Source: Mycobacterium sp. URHD0025 (GTDB lineage: Bacteria > Actinomycetota > Actinomycetes > Mycobacteriales > Mycobacteriaceae). Taken from it: a stretch of DNA of 64,000 nucleotides. The number at the start of each line of letters is the position of its first letter. Position 1 is the stretch's first letter. Below, one piece after another: positions 30,002-39,626 of the stretch. Both the position numbers and the translations under genes were made by a program. The notes under the pieces were generated by a model. The model was not told where the DNA came from, did not search any database, and saw only the letters and a program-made list of their open reading frames with translations. Location of the stretch: positions 124,001-188,000 of the forward strand of contig NZ_AUEQ01000008.1 in assembly GCF_000426065.1 (NCBI RefSeq). The letters are read 5' to 3'.

Positions 30002-30793
30002 GTGGACATCATTCCCCCGCGGCTCAAGGAACCGGCCTATCGGCTCTACGAGATGCGGTTGCGTCAGGAACTGACGCGGTCCAAATCCGAGCTACCTCGC
30101 CATATCGCCGTGTTGTGTGACGGCAACCGCCGCTGGGCGCGTGACGCAGGTTACGACGATGTCAGCATCGGTTACCGGATGGGCGCGGCCAAGATCGCCG
30201 AGATGCTGCGGTGGTGCCAGGCCGCGGGCATCGAGATGACGACGGTCTATCTGCTCTCCACCGAGAACCTTCAACGCGATCCCGAAGAGTTGTCCGCCCT
30301 GCTCGAGATCATCACCGACGTGGTCGAGGAGATCTGCGCGCCCTCCAACACCTGGAGCGTGCGCATGGTCGGTGACCTGGAGTTGTTGGGGGAGGAGCCG
30401 GCCCGCCGGCTCCGCGAGGCGGTCGAGTCGACCAACGGCAGAAACGGGAAGTTTCACGTGAACGTCGCCGTGGCCTACGGCGGACGGCAGGAGATCGTGG
30501 ACGCGGTGCGCTCACTGCTGTCCAAGCAGCTGGCCAACGGTGCGACTGCCGAACAACTCGTGGACGCCGTCACCGTCGAGGGGATCTCCGAGAACCTGTA
30601 CACCTCAGGGCAACCCGATCCCGATCTGGTCATCCGCACCTCGGGTGAGCAACGGCTCAGCGGATTCCTGTTGTGGCAGAGCGCATATTCGGAGATGTGG
30701 TTCACCGAGGCGTACTGGCCCGCGTTCCGCCGCGTCGACTTCCTGCGGGCACTGCGCGATTACACGGCCCGGCACCGCCGATTCGGCAAGTAG
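30002..30793 (+). CDS. Short-chain cis-prenyltransferase, (2Z,6E)-farnesyl diphosphate synthase type (Rv1086-like)
   Basis: A 263-residue cis-prenyltransferase. LCDGNRRWA has the Mg-binding Asp40, STENLQRDPEE follows, and the C-terminal RTSGEQRLSGFLLWQSAYSE block binds isopentenyl diphosphate. The length and position equal M. tuberculosis Rv1086, which makes the C15 Z-farnesyl diphosphate used to build decaprenyl phosphate for arabinogalactan synthesis. The GTG start at 30002 lies 56 bases from the divergent hemolysin-III gene. Confidence 0.92.
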   Translation: MDIIPPRLKEPAYRLYEMRLRQELTRSKSELPRHIAVLCDGNRRWARDAGYDDVSIGYRMGAAKIAEMLRWCQAAGIEMTTVYLLSTENLQRDPEELSALLEIITDVVEEICAPSNTWSVRMVGDLELLGEEPARRLREAVESTNGRNGKFHVNVAVAYGGRQEIVDAVRSLLSKQLANGATAEQLVDAVTVEGISENLYTSGQPDPDLVIRTSGEQRLSGFLLWQSAYSEMWFTEAYWPAFRRVDFLRALRDYTARHRRFGK

Positions 30794-30808
30794 TGCCAAA
30801 CTTGAGCC

Positions 30809-32182
30809 ATGGCTGCGCTGTCGGCAGTGGTCTTCACGCTCAGCTGGTGGCTGGGCCTGTACCTGCTTGCCCGCGACCCGCGTAAGCCCGTCCTGGTCCT
30901 CGCGGCGGTCGGGCTGACCAGTTTCGCCGCCGTGGTCGCGCTCGACGCAGTCCGCCTGGTGACCGGCTCGGAAGTGCTGAGCCGTATCGAGATCTATCTG
31001 GTGGCGTTGCCGGGTATCGCCTGGTTCGCGGTCATGGTCGAACTGGCGCGCCCGGCCGACACCTTCCGGTCCCGCGTGGGTGAGGTCGCGGCGATCTTCG
31101 CCGTCGCGGTGCTTGCACTGGCCGGGGCGGGGCTCGCGGGCAGCGTCGACGGGCCGCTGCGCACCGGTCACTGGGTGATGTTCGCGGTGATCTCGCTGTC
31201 CTCTTTGGGCGCCATGGTCAAGGCCGTGCTGGGCGGCGCCAAACCGGGATCGGTGGTGGGCTTCATCATCGTCGCGACCCTGTTCTTCGCGCTGGGCAAC
31301 GCGATCCTGGTGATCCCGCTGGGGTTGGTGCCCAGCTGGCTGGCCCTGGCGTCAACGGGATTCGACGTGGCGCTGCTCGGTGTCGCGGTCGCGATCTGGG
31401 ATGCCTTCGACGAGGGTCAGGCGCTGCGGGCGGACATGCGGCGCTCGATCATCGGCACGCTCGTCATCGCGGTCCCGTTCGCGGCCCAGGCCCTGATCGG
31501 CATGGCCGTGCTCGATGCCGGGACCGGTCGCACGGTCATGACGATCTTGTTGTTCACCAGCCTGGCGGTCGCCGTCGCCGTGGAAGTGCTGGCCGATCCG
31601 CTGGCCGGGATCTTCGACCGGCTGGCGTTCTCCCGGTCCCCGGACCTTCGCGCCGACCGTGAAGCACTGCGCCAGACCGAGGCCGCGCTGCCGCTGCGAT
31701 CGGACCATCCGCTGGGCGGCATCGATGACGACGCGTTCGCCCGGCTCACGCGACGCGCCCTCGGCCACTACGGCGATCTGTCCAAACTGGTGGCCAGCCC
31801 GCTCACCGCGCTGCCCGCGATCGATGCCCGGCTCGCGCAGCGTGGAGCGCCGGATCAGCCGCTGGAACGCGCCAATGAACTCAAGGCTCTGCTGGCCGAC
31901 CGGATCGCCGCGCTCAAACCCCGCGACGGCGGAGACTTCGGCACCACCGAGCAATGGCGCCACTACAACTCGCTGTACTTCCCCTACGTCATCGGGGTCC
32001 GCGCCTACGCGCAGAACGCCACCGCGGCCGGCCTCGATCCGGTCGCCCGGCAGGCGTGGCAGTGGTTTGTCACCGAGGTGCCGCAGCGCTCGCTGCACAA
32101 CTGGCAGAACGCCGCCGCGCGGGTGATCGCCGCGGACCTGCGCAGCGATCTGGCACCGGCGGTCGGCTCCACTGGCCGATAG
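30809..32182 (+). CDS. Multi-pass membrane protein of unknown function
   Basis: A 457-residue protein. The first 270 residues contain about eight hydrophobic helices, with an N-terminus like sensor-type 7TM regions (LSAVVFTLSWWLGLYLLARDPRK). The C-terminal 180 residues are soluble and helical, with no kinase, GGDEF or DNA-binding motif that I can see. It starts 15 bases after the prenyltransferase gene and is probably co-transcribed. I do not recognise the family. Confidence 0.7.
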   Translation: MAALSAVVFTLSWWLGLYLLARDPRKPVLVLAAVGLTSFAAVVALDAVRLVTGSEVLSRIEIYLVALPGIAWFAVMVELARPADTFRSRVGEVAAIFAVAVLALAGAGLAGSVDGPLRTGHWVMFAVISLSSLGAMVKAVLGGAKPGSVVGFIIVATLFFALGNAILVIPLGLVPSWLALASTGFDVALLGVAVAIWDAFDEGQALRADMRRSIIGTLVIAVPFAAQALIGMAVLDAGTGRTVMTILLFTSLAVAVAVEVLADPLAGIFDRLAFSRSPDLRADREALRQTEAALPLRSDHPLGGIDDDAFARLTRRALGHYGDLSKLVASPLTALPAIDARLAQRGAPDQPLERANELKALLADRIAALKPRDGGDFGTTEQWRHYNSLYFPYVIGVRAYAQNATAAGLDPVARQAWQWFVTEVPQRSLHNWQNAAARVIAADLRSDLAPAVGSTGR

Positions 32183-32216
32183 GGAGCCTCGCCTCCAGAA
32201 ATAGCGCTGACCTGGG

Positions 32217-32253
32217 CTTGGCAGTGCTTGGCAGTGTTTGGCGTCGATCTGGC
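32217..32253 (+). repeat. Tandem 10-base repeats upstream of the paralogous membrane genes
   Basis: CTTGGCAGTG occurs at 32217-32226 and again at 32227-32236, followed by TTTGGCGTCG and CTGGCAGC at the same helical phase. The TTGGC words start every 10 bases (32218, 32228, 32238, then 32249). They lie 66-100 bases upstream of the ATG at 32319, where a regulator could bind on one face of the DNA. Confidence 0.6.
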
Positions 32254-32318
32254 AGCGCCTCGTGGGCAAGGTCGGAGATGTTCCACCGATCGACAGCCTC
32301 ATCGCCGAGGAGCCCGAT

Positions 32319-32756
32319 ATGACCGCGATCCTGAACCGACCCCGATCCGACGCCACCGCCGCAGCGGCTGGGGCCGCAGCTGCGGAAGATTCCCTGCTGC
32401 GGTTCGCCCTGCGCGCCGATGCCACCGTGTGTGCCGGAGTCGGCCTGCTGGTGGCCATGGCCGCCGATCAACTGGCCCGCGTCGCGGGGCTTTCCGCCAC
32501 CGCCGGGTGGCTGGCCGGCGCGTTCCTGGTCGGCTATGGCGCCCTGCTGTACGTACTGGCCGCGGTGTCGCGGGTCCGCCGCGTGGGCGTCGCCGTCCTC
32601 GCCGGCAACGTGGCCTTCACGATCACCACGGTCGCCGCGATCGTGACCGACTGGTTGCCGTTGACCCCGACCGGCGACGAGTTGGTGCTCGGATTCGTCG
32701 GCGCCAACCTGGTGTTGGCCTGGCTGCAATACCGCGGAGTGCGCCGGCTGGCGTGA
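32319..32756 (+). CDS. Small four-helix membrane protein, paralogue 1
   Basis: A 145-residue protein. After a 25-residue Ala-rich cytosolic head come four hydrophobic segments, ending WLQYRGVRRLA. It aligns along its length with the next gene's product: EDSLLRFALRADA versus TDSLLRLAMRLDA, and LQYRGVRR versus LQYVGVRR. The ATG at 32319 has GAGGAG upstream; a longer in-frame reading from 32238 would pass through the 10-base repeats and is rejected. The family is unknown to me; both proteins look like small integral-membrane proteins of Actinobacteria. Confidence 0.75.
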   Translation: MTAILNRPRSDATAAAAGAAAAEDSLLRFALRADATVCAGVGLLVAMAADQLARVAGLSATAGWLAGAFLVGYGALLYVLAAVSRVRRVGVAVLAGNVAFTITTVAAIVTDWLPLTPTGDELVLGFVGANLVLAWLQYRGVRRLA

Positions 32757-32877
32757 CTCCTTCCCGAGCCGGTGCGGGGTGCCCGCCGGAAGAGGTTACG
32801 GCGAGCATCCCCGCACCGTGCTCCAGCGCTCGAAAAGTCGATGCACCACAGGAAATCACCACGAAAGAAGGAGAATC

Positions 32878-33291
32878 ATGTCCGCCATCACCGCCACCGG
32901 ATCCGCAGGCACCAGGAACTCAACCGATTCGCTGCTGCGCCTGGCCATGCGGCTCGACGCAGTCCTCGTCGGCATCAGCGGGATCGCGCTGTTGGCCGCC
33001 GCCGGGTGGTTCGCCGACCTGACCGGCCTGCCGCGATCCGTCGAATACGGCGTCGGCGTCTTCTCGGTCCTCTACGGCATCGCGGTGTTCGCCCTTGCCG
33101 GCATAGAGCGGGTGCGTCCCGCAGGCATCGGCACGGTGATCGCCAACGCGGCCTGCACCGTGATCGCACTGGCCGCCGTGTTCACCATGTCGCTGACCAC
33201 AGCGGGCGTCGTGTTCGTCATCGGCACCGGTATCTACACGCTGGCGATGGCCGAACTGCAGTACGTCGGGGTGCGGAGGATTCCTGCCTGA
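32878..33291 (+). CDS. Small four-helix membrane protein, paralogue 2
   Basis: A 137-residue paralogue of the preceding protein with the same four-segment layout and C-terminal LQYVGVRR. The ATG at 32878 has AGAAGGAGA at a good distance. The 121 bases between the two genes may hold a separate promoter. Function unknown; tandem duplication followed by divergence is the simplest reading. Confidence 0.78.
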   Translation: MSAITATGSAGTRNSTDSLLRLAMRLDAVLVGISGIALLAAAGWFADLTGLPRSVEYGVGVFSVLYGIAVFALAGIERVRPAGIGTVIANAACTVIALAAVFTMSLTTAGVVFVIGTGIYTLAMAELQYVGVRRIPA

Positions 33292-33306
33292 TCGACACCG
33301 TTCGAG

Positions 33307-33355
33307 TGGCCGGTTACTGCCCGCGGATTGCCGAAATCCGTGAGATAACCGGCCA
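33307..33355. terminator. Two-part hairpin between convergent genes
   Basis: Outer stem TGGCCGGTTA (33307-33316) with TAACCGGCCA (33346-33355), 10 perfect pairs; inner stem CGGATT (33324-33329) with AATCCG (33335-33340). It lies between the second membrane-protein gene and the end of coaA. No T-run. Bidirectional terminator inferred. Confidence 0.6.
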
Positions 33356-33370
33356 TTCGGCGCGAGCGGG

Positions 33371-34309
33371 CTACAGCTTGCGCAGGCGCAGCCGGTTGAT
33401 CGAATGGTCGGAATCCTTGCGCAGGACCAGGGTGGCCCGCGGCCGCGTCGGCAGGATGTTCTCGATCAGATTGGGCCGGTTGATCGAATGCCAGATGTCG
33501 CGCGCGGCAAACACGGCCTGCTCATCGGTCAGGGTCGAATAGTGGTGGAAGTGCGAGGCCGGATCGGCGAACGCCGTCGAGCGCATCGTCAGGAACCGGG
33601 AGATGTACCACTGCTCGATGTCCTCGATACGCGCGTCGACGTACACCGAGAAGTCGAACAGGTCCGACACCATCAGTGCCGGGCCGGTCTGCAAAACGTT
33701 GAGCCCTTCCAGGATCAGGATGTCGGGATGGCGCACCACCTGCATCTCACCCGGCACGATGTCGTAGAGCAGGTGTGAATACACCGGTGCACACACCTCG
33801 TCGGCCCCGGATTTCACCGCGGTGACGAACCGCATCAAGCCGCGCCGATCGTAACTCTCCGGGAAACCCTTGCGGTGCATGAGGTTCCGGCGGTTGAGCT
33901 CCTTGTTCGGGTAGAGAAATCCGTCGGTGGTCACCAGGTCGACCCGAGGATGGTGACCCCAGCGGGCCAGCAGGGCCTGCAGCACACGGGCGGTGGTCGA
34001 TTTTCCGACCGCCACGCTGCCCGCCACACCGATGACGAACGGCACCGGCCGGTCCGGATTCTGCTGCGGCTCACCGAGGAACTCCGCCGTCGCGGCGAAC
34101 AACCGCTGCCGGGCGGCCACCTGCAGGTGGATCAACCGGGCCAGGGGCAGATAGACCTCTTCGACTTCGAGGATGTCGAGCTTCTCGCCCATACCCCGTA
34201 GGCGCAGGAGCTCGTCCTCGGTGAGTTTCAGCGGTGTCGACATGCGCAGTGCACGCCATTGACTTCGGTCGAACTCCACATAGGGGCTCGGCTCGCTCGG
34301 CCGCGGCAT
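33371..34309 (-). CDS. coaA: Type I pantothenate kinase
   Basis: A 312-residue kinase, the same size as M. tuberculosis CoaA (Rv1092c). The P-loop [12 protein letters not shown] is at residues 94-105, and the family blocks KGFPESYD and YDIVPGEMQ (adjacent to the pantothenate site) follow. It phosphorylates pantothenate, the first and feedback-controlled step of coenzyme A synthesis in the cytosol. It starts [15 protein letters not shown]. It diverges from a DUF885-like gene with only 30 bases between the starts. Confidence 0.95.
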   Translation of the reverse strand: MPRPSEPSPYVEFDRSQWRALRMSTPLKLTEDELLRLRGMGEKLDILEVEEVYLPLARLIHLQVAARQRLFAATAEFLGEPQQNPDRPVPFVIGVAGSVAVGKSTTARVLQALLARWGHHPRVDLVTTDGFLYPNKELNRRNLMHRKGFPESYDRRGLMRFVTAVKSGADEVCAPVYSHLLYDIVPGEMQVVRHPDILILEGLNVLQTGPALMVSDLFDFSVYVDARIEDIEQWYISRFLTMRSTAFADPASHFHHYSTLTDEQAVFAARDIWHSINRPNLIENILPTRPRATLVLRKDSDHSINRLRLRKL

Positions 34310-34339
34310 TCGGCCAGTCTTGCATCTACGGTTGTGGGC

Positions 34340-35581
34340 ATGGCTAACGGGATCGAGAAAACGACGGGCTCCGGAACCGGCACGGTGACGGATTCGGCCA
34401 CTCTGATTCGCGAGTATCTGCTTCTCGGCCTGCGCTTCGACCGCGTCGAGGACGGTTATGTCGACTCCTTCACCGGTGACCCCCAGCTGCGCCGTGCGGT
34501 GGAGAACGAGCCTGCGCCCGACCCGGCCGATCTGGCCCGGCAGGCCGACCGGTTACTCACCCTGATCCCCGACGACCTCGAACACGACCGCGCCGAATAC
34601 ATCGCCGCGCACCTGCGTGCGCTCAACTGCGCGGGCCGGAAGTTCGCCGGCGAGCAGGTCGGTTTCGTCGACGAGGTGCAGGCCTACTTCGACGTGCGGA
34701 TCGCCAAGGGCGATCCGGAGCGCTACCGCCAGGCCCACGCCAAGCTGGACGACGCACTCGGCGGCACCGGTCCACTGGCCGAACGGATTCAGGCGCACCG
34801 CAGCGGAGACGAGATCCCGCCGGCCCGCCTCGAGGAGTGCATCCACGCGTTCTCCTCGGCGCTGCGCGACAAGGTGCGGGCCGTGTACCCGTTGCCGGAG
34901 ACCGAGACCATCACCTATGAGGTGGTCACCGACAAGCCGTGGTCGGGGTTCAACTACTACCTGGGCGATTACCAGTCCACGGTCGCGGTCAACGCCGACC
35001 TCAAACAACAGATGGCCAACCTGCCGCGGCTGGTGGCCCACGAGTCCTACCCGGGCCACCACACCGAGCACTGCCGCAAAGAGGCCGGGCTGGTGGCCCG
35101 CGACGGCGAACTGGAACAGACGATCTTCCTCGTCAACACCCCGCAATGCCTGATGGCCGAGGGCTTGGCCGACCTGGCGTTGCATGCCATCGTCGGGCCC
35201 GGATGGGGGACGTGGGCGGCCGATATCTACGCCGACCTCGGCCTGCGGTTCGACGGGGAGCGCGCCGAGGCCATCTCGGACGCGGTCGCCGGGCTGGCCG
35301 ACGTGCGTCAGGACGCCGCGCTGATGCTGCACGACGAGCATCGCGACGTCGACGAGGTGGCCGAGTTCCTCAAGCGATGGCTGCTGATCGACGACACCCG
35401 GGCGCGCCAGACGCTGCGGTTCCTGTCCTCGCCGTTGTGGCGGGCCTACACCAGCACCTACATCGAGGGCTACCGGTTGCTGCGGGCCTGGTTGGACGAC
35501 CGGCCCGACGGTGTGTCGCTGACCCAGCGTTTCGGCCGGCTGCTCGATGAGCCGCTGATCCCGTCGACATTGCGGGGCTGA
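34340..35581 (+). CDS. DUF885-like zinc peptidase-fold protein
   Basis: A 413-residue protein of the DUF885-like family. [11 protein letters not shown] (HExxxGH pattern) and a downstream Glu in MAEGLADL form a gluzincin-type metal site. No signal peptide. Family members are presumed metallopeptidases or carboxypeptidases, with little experimental support. The ATG at 34340 is preferred; the longer reading from 34259 overlaps the coaA start. It has no counterpart that I recall between coaA and glyA of M. tuberculosis, so it may be an insertion. Confidence 0.8.
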   Translation: MANGIEKTTGSGTGTVTDSATLIREYLLLGLRFDRVEDGYVDSFTGDPQLRRAVENEPAPDPADLARQADRLLTLIPDDLEHDRAEYIAAHLRALNCAGRKFAGEQVGFVDEVQAYFDVRIAKGDPERYRQAHAKLDDALGGTGPLAERIQAHRSGDEIPPARLEECIHAFSSALRDKVRAVYPLPETETITYEVVTDKPWSGFNYYLGDYQSTVAVNADLKQQMANLPRLVAHESYPGHHTEHCRKEAGLVARDGELEQTIFLVNTPQCLMAEGLADLALHAIVGPGWGTWAADIYADLGLRFDGERAEAISDAVAGLADVRQDAALMLHDEHRDVDEVAEFLKRWLLIDDTRARQTLRFLSSPLWRAYTSTYIEGYRLLRAWLDDRPDGVSLTQRFGRLLDEPLIPSTLRG

Positions 35582-35734
35582 GCCCCGTCGGCCTCGTTTC
35601 GACGCCTGGGCTGTGCATCGTGAGCGGCGACGACCGTGGTGTCGGAAACGACGAACGCACGGGAGTGCCAGTCAGCTGCTCAACACACATGAGCCGGGAG
35701 AATCGCCCGTGAGCCCTCGACTAGGCTAAAACCC
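35574..35734 (+). promoter_or_regulatory. Structured region between the DUF885-like gene and glyA
   Basis: Three structures are visible. GGGGC-TGA-GCCCC (35574-35586) spans the upstream stop codon. A long-loop stem joins 35594-35603 and 35641-35651 (10 pairs, one bulge) and may be the terminator of the upstream gene. In the glyA leader, CACGGG (35658-35663) pairs with CCCGTG (35706-35711), enclosing GCTCA/TGAGC (35678-35682 and 35690-35694). No known riboswitch consensus fits; a regulatory leader is possible. Confidence 0.4.
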
Positions 35735-37198
35735 ATGGCAGCAGACTCGTCATCCACCTTGCCCGCGGCTTCCGGCGCCGAGTACGCCGACACCTCAAGC
35801 GCCGCCTATCAGGCCGCACTGCAGGTCATCGAATCCGTCGAGCCCCGGGTCGCGGCAGCCACCCGCAAAGAGCTTGCCGATCAACGCGATTCGCTCAAGC
35901 TGATCGCGAGCGAGAATTACGCCTCGCCGGCCGTGCTGCTCACCATGGGCACCTGGTTCTCCGACAAGTACGCCGAGGGCACCGTCGGGCACCGCTTCTA
36001 CGCGGGCTGCCAGAACGTCGACACCGTCGAGGCCCTTGCCGCCGAGCACGCCCGCGAACTGTTCGGCGCCCCCTACGCCTACGTTCAGCCCCACTCCGGC
36101 ATCGACGCCAATCTCGTTGCCTACTGGGCCATCCTGGCCACCAAGGTCGAGGCCCCCGGCCTGGCCGAGCTGGGCGCCAAGCACGTCAACGACCTGTCCG
36201 AGGCGGACTGGGAGACCCTGCGCAGCAAGCTGGGCAACCAGCGCCTCCTCGGGATGTCGCTGGATGCCGGCGGGCACCTCACCCACGGCTTCCGGCCCAA
36301 CATCTCCGGCAAGATGTTCCACCAGCACAGCTACGGGACCAATCCCGAGACGGGTTTCCTCGACTACGACGCCGTGGCTGCCGCGGCCCGTGAGTTCAAG
36401 CCGCTGGTGCTGGTCGCGGGCTACTCGGCCTATCCGCGGCGGGTGAACTTCGCGAAGATGCGCGAGATCGCCGACGAGGTCGGCGCCACCCTCATGGTCG
36501 ACATGGCGCACTTCGCCGGCCTGGTGGCAGGCAAGGTGTTCACCGGTGACGAGAACCCGGTGCCGCACGCCCACGTCACCACGACCACCACCCACAAGTC
36601 GCTGCGCGGTCCGCGCGGCGGCATGGTGCTGGCCACCGAGGAGTTCGCGCCTGCCGTCGACAAGGGCTGCCCGATGGTGCTGGGCGGGCCGCTGAGCCAC
36701 GTCATGGCGGCCAAGGCCGTCGCCCTGGCCGAAGCACGTCAGCCGGCCTTCCAGACCTACGCCCAGCAGGTCGCGGACAACGCCCAGGCGCTGGCCGACG
36801 GCTTCGTCAAGCGTGACGCGGGTCTGGTCACCGGCGGTACCGACAACCACATCGTGCTGCTGGACGTGCGCTCGTTCGGGCTGACCGGGCGGCAGGCCGA
36901 GTCCGCACTGCTGGACGCCGGCGTCGTCACCAACCGCAACGCGGTCCCGGCCGACCCCAACGGCGCCTGGTACACGAGCGGCATCCGGCTGGGCACCCCG
37001 GCGCTGACGAGCCGCGGATTCGGCGCCGACGACTTCGACCGCGTCGCCGAGCTGATCGTCGAGGTGCTGTCCAACACGCAGCCCGAAGGTGCGTCCAAGG
37101 CGAAATACAAGCTGGCCGACGGCACCGCCGACCGCGTGCACGCGGCCTCGGCCGAGTTGCTCGACGCCAACCCGCTGTACCCCGGCCTGACCCTCTGA
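35735..37198 (+). CDS. glyA: Serine hydroxymethyltransferase, long actinobacterial type
   Basis: A 487-residue PLP enzyme converting serine and tetrahydrofolate to glycine and 5,10-methylene-tetrahydrofolate. The motifs [36 protein letters not shown] and the lysine region [13 protein letters not shown] are intact. It is about 60 residues longer than the GlyA1 recalled for M. tuberculosis (426). The extra parts are an N-terminal extension of about 30 residues and an insertion of about 30 residues after [15 protein letters not shown], before [13 protein letters not shown]. This long form exists in other Actinobacteria, so the locus may carry a different SHMT lineage from the Rv1093 type. Confidence 0.93.
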   Translation: MAADSSSTLPAASGAEYADTSSAAYQAALQVIESVEPRVAAATRKELADQRDSLKLIASENYASPAVLLTMGTWFSDKYAEGTVGHRFYAGCQNVDTVEALAAEHARELFGAPYAYVQPHSGIDANLVAYWAILATKVEAPGLAELGAKHVNDLSEADWETLRSKLGNQRLLGMSLDAGGHLTHGFRPNISGKMFHQHSYGTNPETGFLDYDAVAAAAREFKPLVLVAGYSAYPRRVNFAKMREIADEVGATLMVDMAHFAGLVAGKVFTGDENPVPHAHVTTTTTHKSLRGPRGGMVLATEEFAPAVDKGCPMVLGGPLSHVMAAKAVALAEARQPAFQTYAQQVADNAQALADGFVKRDAGLVTGGTDNHIVLLDVRSFGLTGRQAESALLDAGVVTNRNAVPADPNGAWYTSGIRLGTPALTSRGFGADDFDRVAELIVEVLSNTQPEGASKAKYKLADGTADRVHAASAELLDANPLYPGLTL

Positions 37199-37209
37199 CC
37201 ATCCCTCTG

Positions 37210-37242
37210 AGTCGGGCCGCGACACACAGCGGCCCGACTTTC
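37210..37242 (+). terminator. Intrinsic terminator after glyA
   Basis: AGTCGGGCCGC (37210-37220) pairs perfectly with GCGGCCCGACT (37229-37239) around an 8-base loop, followed by a short TT tail. It lies 11 bases after the stop codon. Confidence 0.8.
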
Positions 37243-37274
37243 AAGAACATGTGAACCCGGGTTACAGTTACCTC

Positions 37275-38102
37275 ATGGCACAGAAACCTGTCGCTAACGC
37301 GCTGACCCTTGAACTCGAGCCGGTTGTCGAAGCAGAGCTGCGTCGCCACCTGGACACCGAGGATCTCTGGTACGCACACGATTACGTGCCGTTCGACCAG
37401 GGTGAGAACTTCGCCTTCCTCGGTGGTCAGGATTGGGATCCGTCGCAGGTGACGTTGCCCAAGAACGTCACCGACGCCTCGGAGATCCTGCTGATCACCA
37501 AGGACAATCTGTCCGGCTACCACCGCGAGCTCGTCGAGCACTTCATCCTCGACGAGAAGTGGGGCCGCTTCCTGGGCCGCTGGACGGCCGAGGAACACCT
37601 GCACGCCGTCGCCCTGCGCAACTACCTCGTCGTCACCCGCGAGATCGACCCGACGGCCAACGAGGACGTCCGCGTCGAGCACGTGATGAAGGGCTACCGC
37701 GCCGACCGCTACAGCCAGATCGAGACGCTGGTGTTCATGGCGTACTTCGAGCGCGCCCACGCCGTGTTCAGCCGCAACCTGCGCGCGCAGGTCACCGAGC
37801 CGGTCCTGGGTGCACTGATCGACCGCATCGCCCGCGACGAGGAACGTCACGAACTGTTCTTCGCCAACCTGGTGACGCACGTGCTGGGCACCCACCGCGA
37901 CGAGACCGTGGCGGCCATCGCCGCCCGCGCCCGCGAACTCGACCTGATCGGCGCAGACATCGACGCCTACCAGGACAAGGTCGCGCTGGTGGCCGAGGCC
38001 GGCATCTTCGACAAGCCCGCCTTGGCCCAGGTCATCTCCGACCGGATCACCGCATGGGGCCTGGCTGATGAACCCGCGCTCCAGGAGTTCATCAACACGT
38101 AA
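37275..38102 (+). CDS. desA2: Acyl-ACP desaturase DesA2
   Basis: A 275-residue protein of the ferritin-like soluble diiron desaturase family, equal in length to Rv1094. Iron-ligand regions are the first helix Glu (HRELVEHFILDEKWG), EEHLHAV, and DEERHELFF, the latter two being ExxH motifs. DesA-type proteins introduce double bonds into ACP-bound long acyl chains, probably meromycolate precursors. The ATG at 37275 gives MAQKPVANALT; a longer in-frame reading from 37251 lies in the upstream terminator region and is not used. Confidence 0.92.
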   Translation: MAQKPVANALTLELEPVVEAELRRHLDTEDLWYAHDYVPFDQGENFAFLGGQDWDPSQVTLPKNVTDASEILLITKDNLSGYHRELVEHFILDEKWGRFLGRWTAEEHLHAVALRNYLVVTREIDPTANEDVRVEHVMKGYRADRYSQIETLVFMAYFERAHAVFSRNLRAQVTEPVLGALIDRIARDEERHELFFANLVTHVLGTHRDETVAAIAARARELDLIGADIDAYQDKVALVAEAGIFDKPALAQVISDRITAWGLADEPALQEFINT

Positions 38103-38171
38103 CGCGGCGGGCGTCAATCACGCGGCGCGCCAGCCAGCAACCCCGCCGAGGCGGGAGTAGCGTCGAATCCG

Positions 38172-38306
38172 ATGGCTAGCGACATGCTCTGCTGTCCGGA
38201 CGGTACCGATCGGTTTGATCTCGAGAGGACCGGCTCCGGTCCTGGTGCCGCAGTGTCCACCGAGAAACTCGTGTGGGGCCGCGCGGGTTCTAGGAGCGCC
38301 ACGTGA
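38172..38306 (+). CDS. Short ORF overlapping phoH2, probable PhoAT antitoxin
   Basis: A 44-residue reading frame starting [15 protein letters not shown] whose TGA (38304-38306) overlaps the phoH2 GTG (38303-38305) as GTGA. In M. tuberculosis and M. smegmatis a small gene phoAT, overlapping phoH2 in this way, was reported as the antitoxin partner of the PIN-domain toxin PhoH2. The 4-base overlap implies coupled translation and is the main evidence. No other start is available in frame between the desA2 stop (38102) and this ATG. Not confirmed by sequence comparison. Confidence 0.6.
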   Translation: MASDMLCCPDGTDRFDLERTGSGPGAAVSTEKLVWGRAGSRSAT

Positions 38307-39616
38307 CTGAAACTCCTGTCCGTACCTATGTGCTCGACACGTCCGTGTTGCTGTCCGATCCATGGGCATGCAACCGGTTCGCCGAGCATGAAGTGGTGGT
38401 CCCGCTGGTCGTGATCAGCGAGCTGGAAGCCAAACGGCACCACCACGAGCTGGGCTGGTTCGCCCGGCAGGCGCTGCGGATGTTCGATGATCTGCGTCTT
38501 GAGCATGGACGGCTGGATCAGCCGATTCCTGTTGGCGCAGAAGGCGGTACGTTGCAGGTCGAGTTGAATCACATCGACCAGTCGGTGTTGCCCACGGGCT
38601 TTCGCACCGAGACCAACGACACCCGGATCCTCGCATGCGCAGCCAATCTCGCTGCGGAGGGTAAACAAGTCACGCTGGTGAGCAAGGACATCCCGCTCCG
38701 CGTCAAGGCCGGCGCGGTCGGCCTGGCCGCCGACGAGTACCACGCGCAGGATGTCGTGGTGTCGGGCTGGACCGGTATGACCGAGTTCGATGTGGCGGCG
38801 GAAGAGATCGACGCCCTGTTCGCCGACGGTGAGATCGATCTCACCGAGGCCCGGGATCTGCCCTGCCACACCGGAATTCGGTTACTCAGTGGGAGTTCGT
38901 CGGCGCTCGGTCGGGTCAATGCCGAGAAGCGGGTGCAGCTGGTACGCGGTGATCGCGAAGTGTTCGGCCTCCGGGGAAGGTCAGCCGAACAACGCGTCGC
39001 CCTCGATCTGCTGCTCGACGAATCGGTCGGCATCGTGTCGCTCGGCGGAAAGGCCGGCACCGGCAAATCCGCGCTGGCGTTGTGCGCGGGCCTCGAAGCC
39101 GTGCTGGAACGTCGCACCCAACGCAAGGTGGTGGTGTTCCGTCCGCTGTACGCGGTCGGTGGACAGGATCTCGGCTATCTGCCGGGCAGCGAGAGCGAGA
39201 AGATGGGTCCGTGGGCCCAGGCCGTCTTCGACACCCTCGAAGGGTTGGCCAGTTCTGCGGTCCTCGATGAGGTGCTGTCCCGCGGAATGCTGGAAGTGCT
39301 TCCGCTGACCCACATTCGGGGCCGGTCCCTGCACGACTCGTTCGTGATCGTCGACGAAGCGCAGTCACTGGAACGCAACGTGCTGCTGACGGTGCTGTCG
39401 CGGCTCGGCGCGGGTTCGCGGGTGGTGCTCACCCACGATGTGGCCCAGCGTGACAACCTTCGGGTGGGTCGTCACGACGGCGTCGCGGCGGTGATCGAGA
39501 AGCTCAAGGGTCACCCCTTGTTCGCCCACATCACGCTGCAGCGCAGCGAACGCTCGCCGATCGCCGCACTGGTCACCGAAATGCTGGAGGAGTTCAGTCC
39601 CGGCGCCCTGCCCTGA
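38303..39616 (+). CDS. phoH2: PhoH2: PIN-domain ribonuclease fused to PhoH ATPase/helicase
   Basis: A 437-residue two-domain protein. The N-terminal PIN domain (residues about 7-150) has [11 protein letters not shown] with Asp12, Glu40 in ISELE, and Asp106/Asp129, the acidic set for RNA cleavage. The C-terminal PhoH domain has the P-loop GKAGTGKS (249-256) and the Walker B block [11 protein letters not shown]. In mycobacteria PhoH2 is a sequence-specific RNA helicase and ribonuclease acting with the small PhoAT protein. The start is GTG at 38303, overlapping the phoAT-like frame. Equals Rv1095. Confidence 0.93.
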   Translation: MTETPVRTYVLDTSVLLSDPWACNRFAEHEVVVPLVVISELEAKRHHHELGWFARQALRMFDDLRLEHGRLDQPIPVGAEGGTLQVELNHIDQSVLPTGFRTETNDTRILACAANLAAEGKQVTLVSKDIPLRVKAGAVGLAADEYHAQDVVVSGWTGMTEFDVAAEEIDALFADGEIDLTEARDLPCHTGIRLLSGSSSALGRVNAEKRVQLVRGDREVFGLRGRSAEQRVALDLLLDESVGIVSLGGKAGTGKSALALCAGLEAVLERRTQRKVVVFRPLYAVGGQDLGYLPGSESEKMGPWAQAVFDTLEGLASSAVLDEVLSRGMLEVLPLTHIRGRSLHDSFVIVDEAQSLERNVLLTVLSRLGAGSRVVLTHDVAQRDNLRVGRHDGVAAVIEKLKGHPLFAHITLQRSERSPIAALVTEMLEEFSPGALP

Positions 39617-39626
39617 TTCCCTGAGT

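Noticed and set aside
35601..35615. CGCCTGGGC resembling the 3' part of the ZTP (pfl) riboswitch upstream of glyA
   Set aside because: The obligatory upstream GACTGGCG and CCACCGGGGAGC segments are missing, and the region overlaps the end of the preceding gene's terminator hairpin.
35690..35707. B12-box-like sequence in the glyA leader
   Set aside because: Only about 12 of 16 box positions fit and the other conserved cobalamin-riboswitch segments are absent; kept only as part of the structured leader.
35795..37225. 476-codon open frame antisense to glyA
   Set aside because: A GC-rich shadow of the glyA codon pattern: Arg/Gly/Val/Asp-rich, no family motifs, and glyA itself has complete SHMT motifs.
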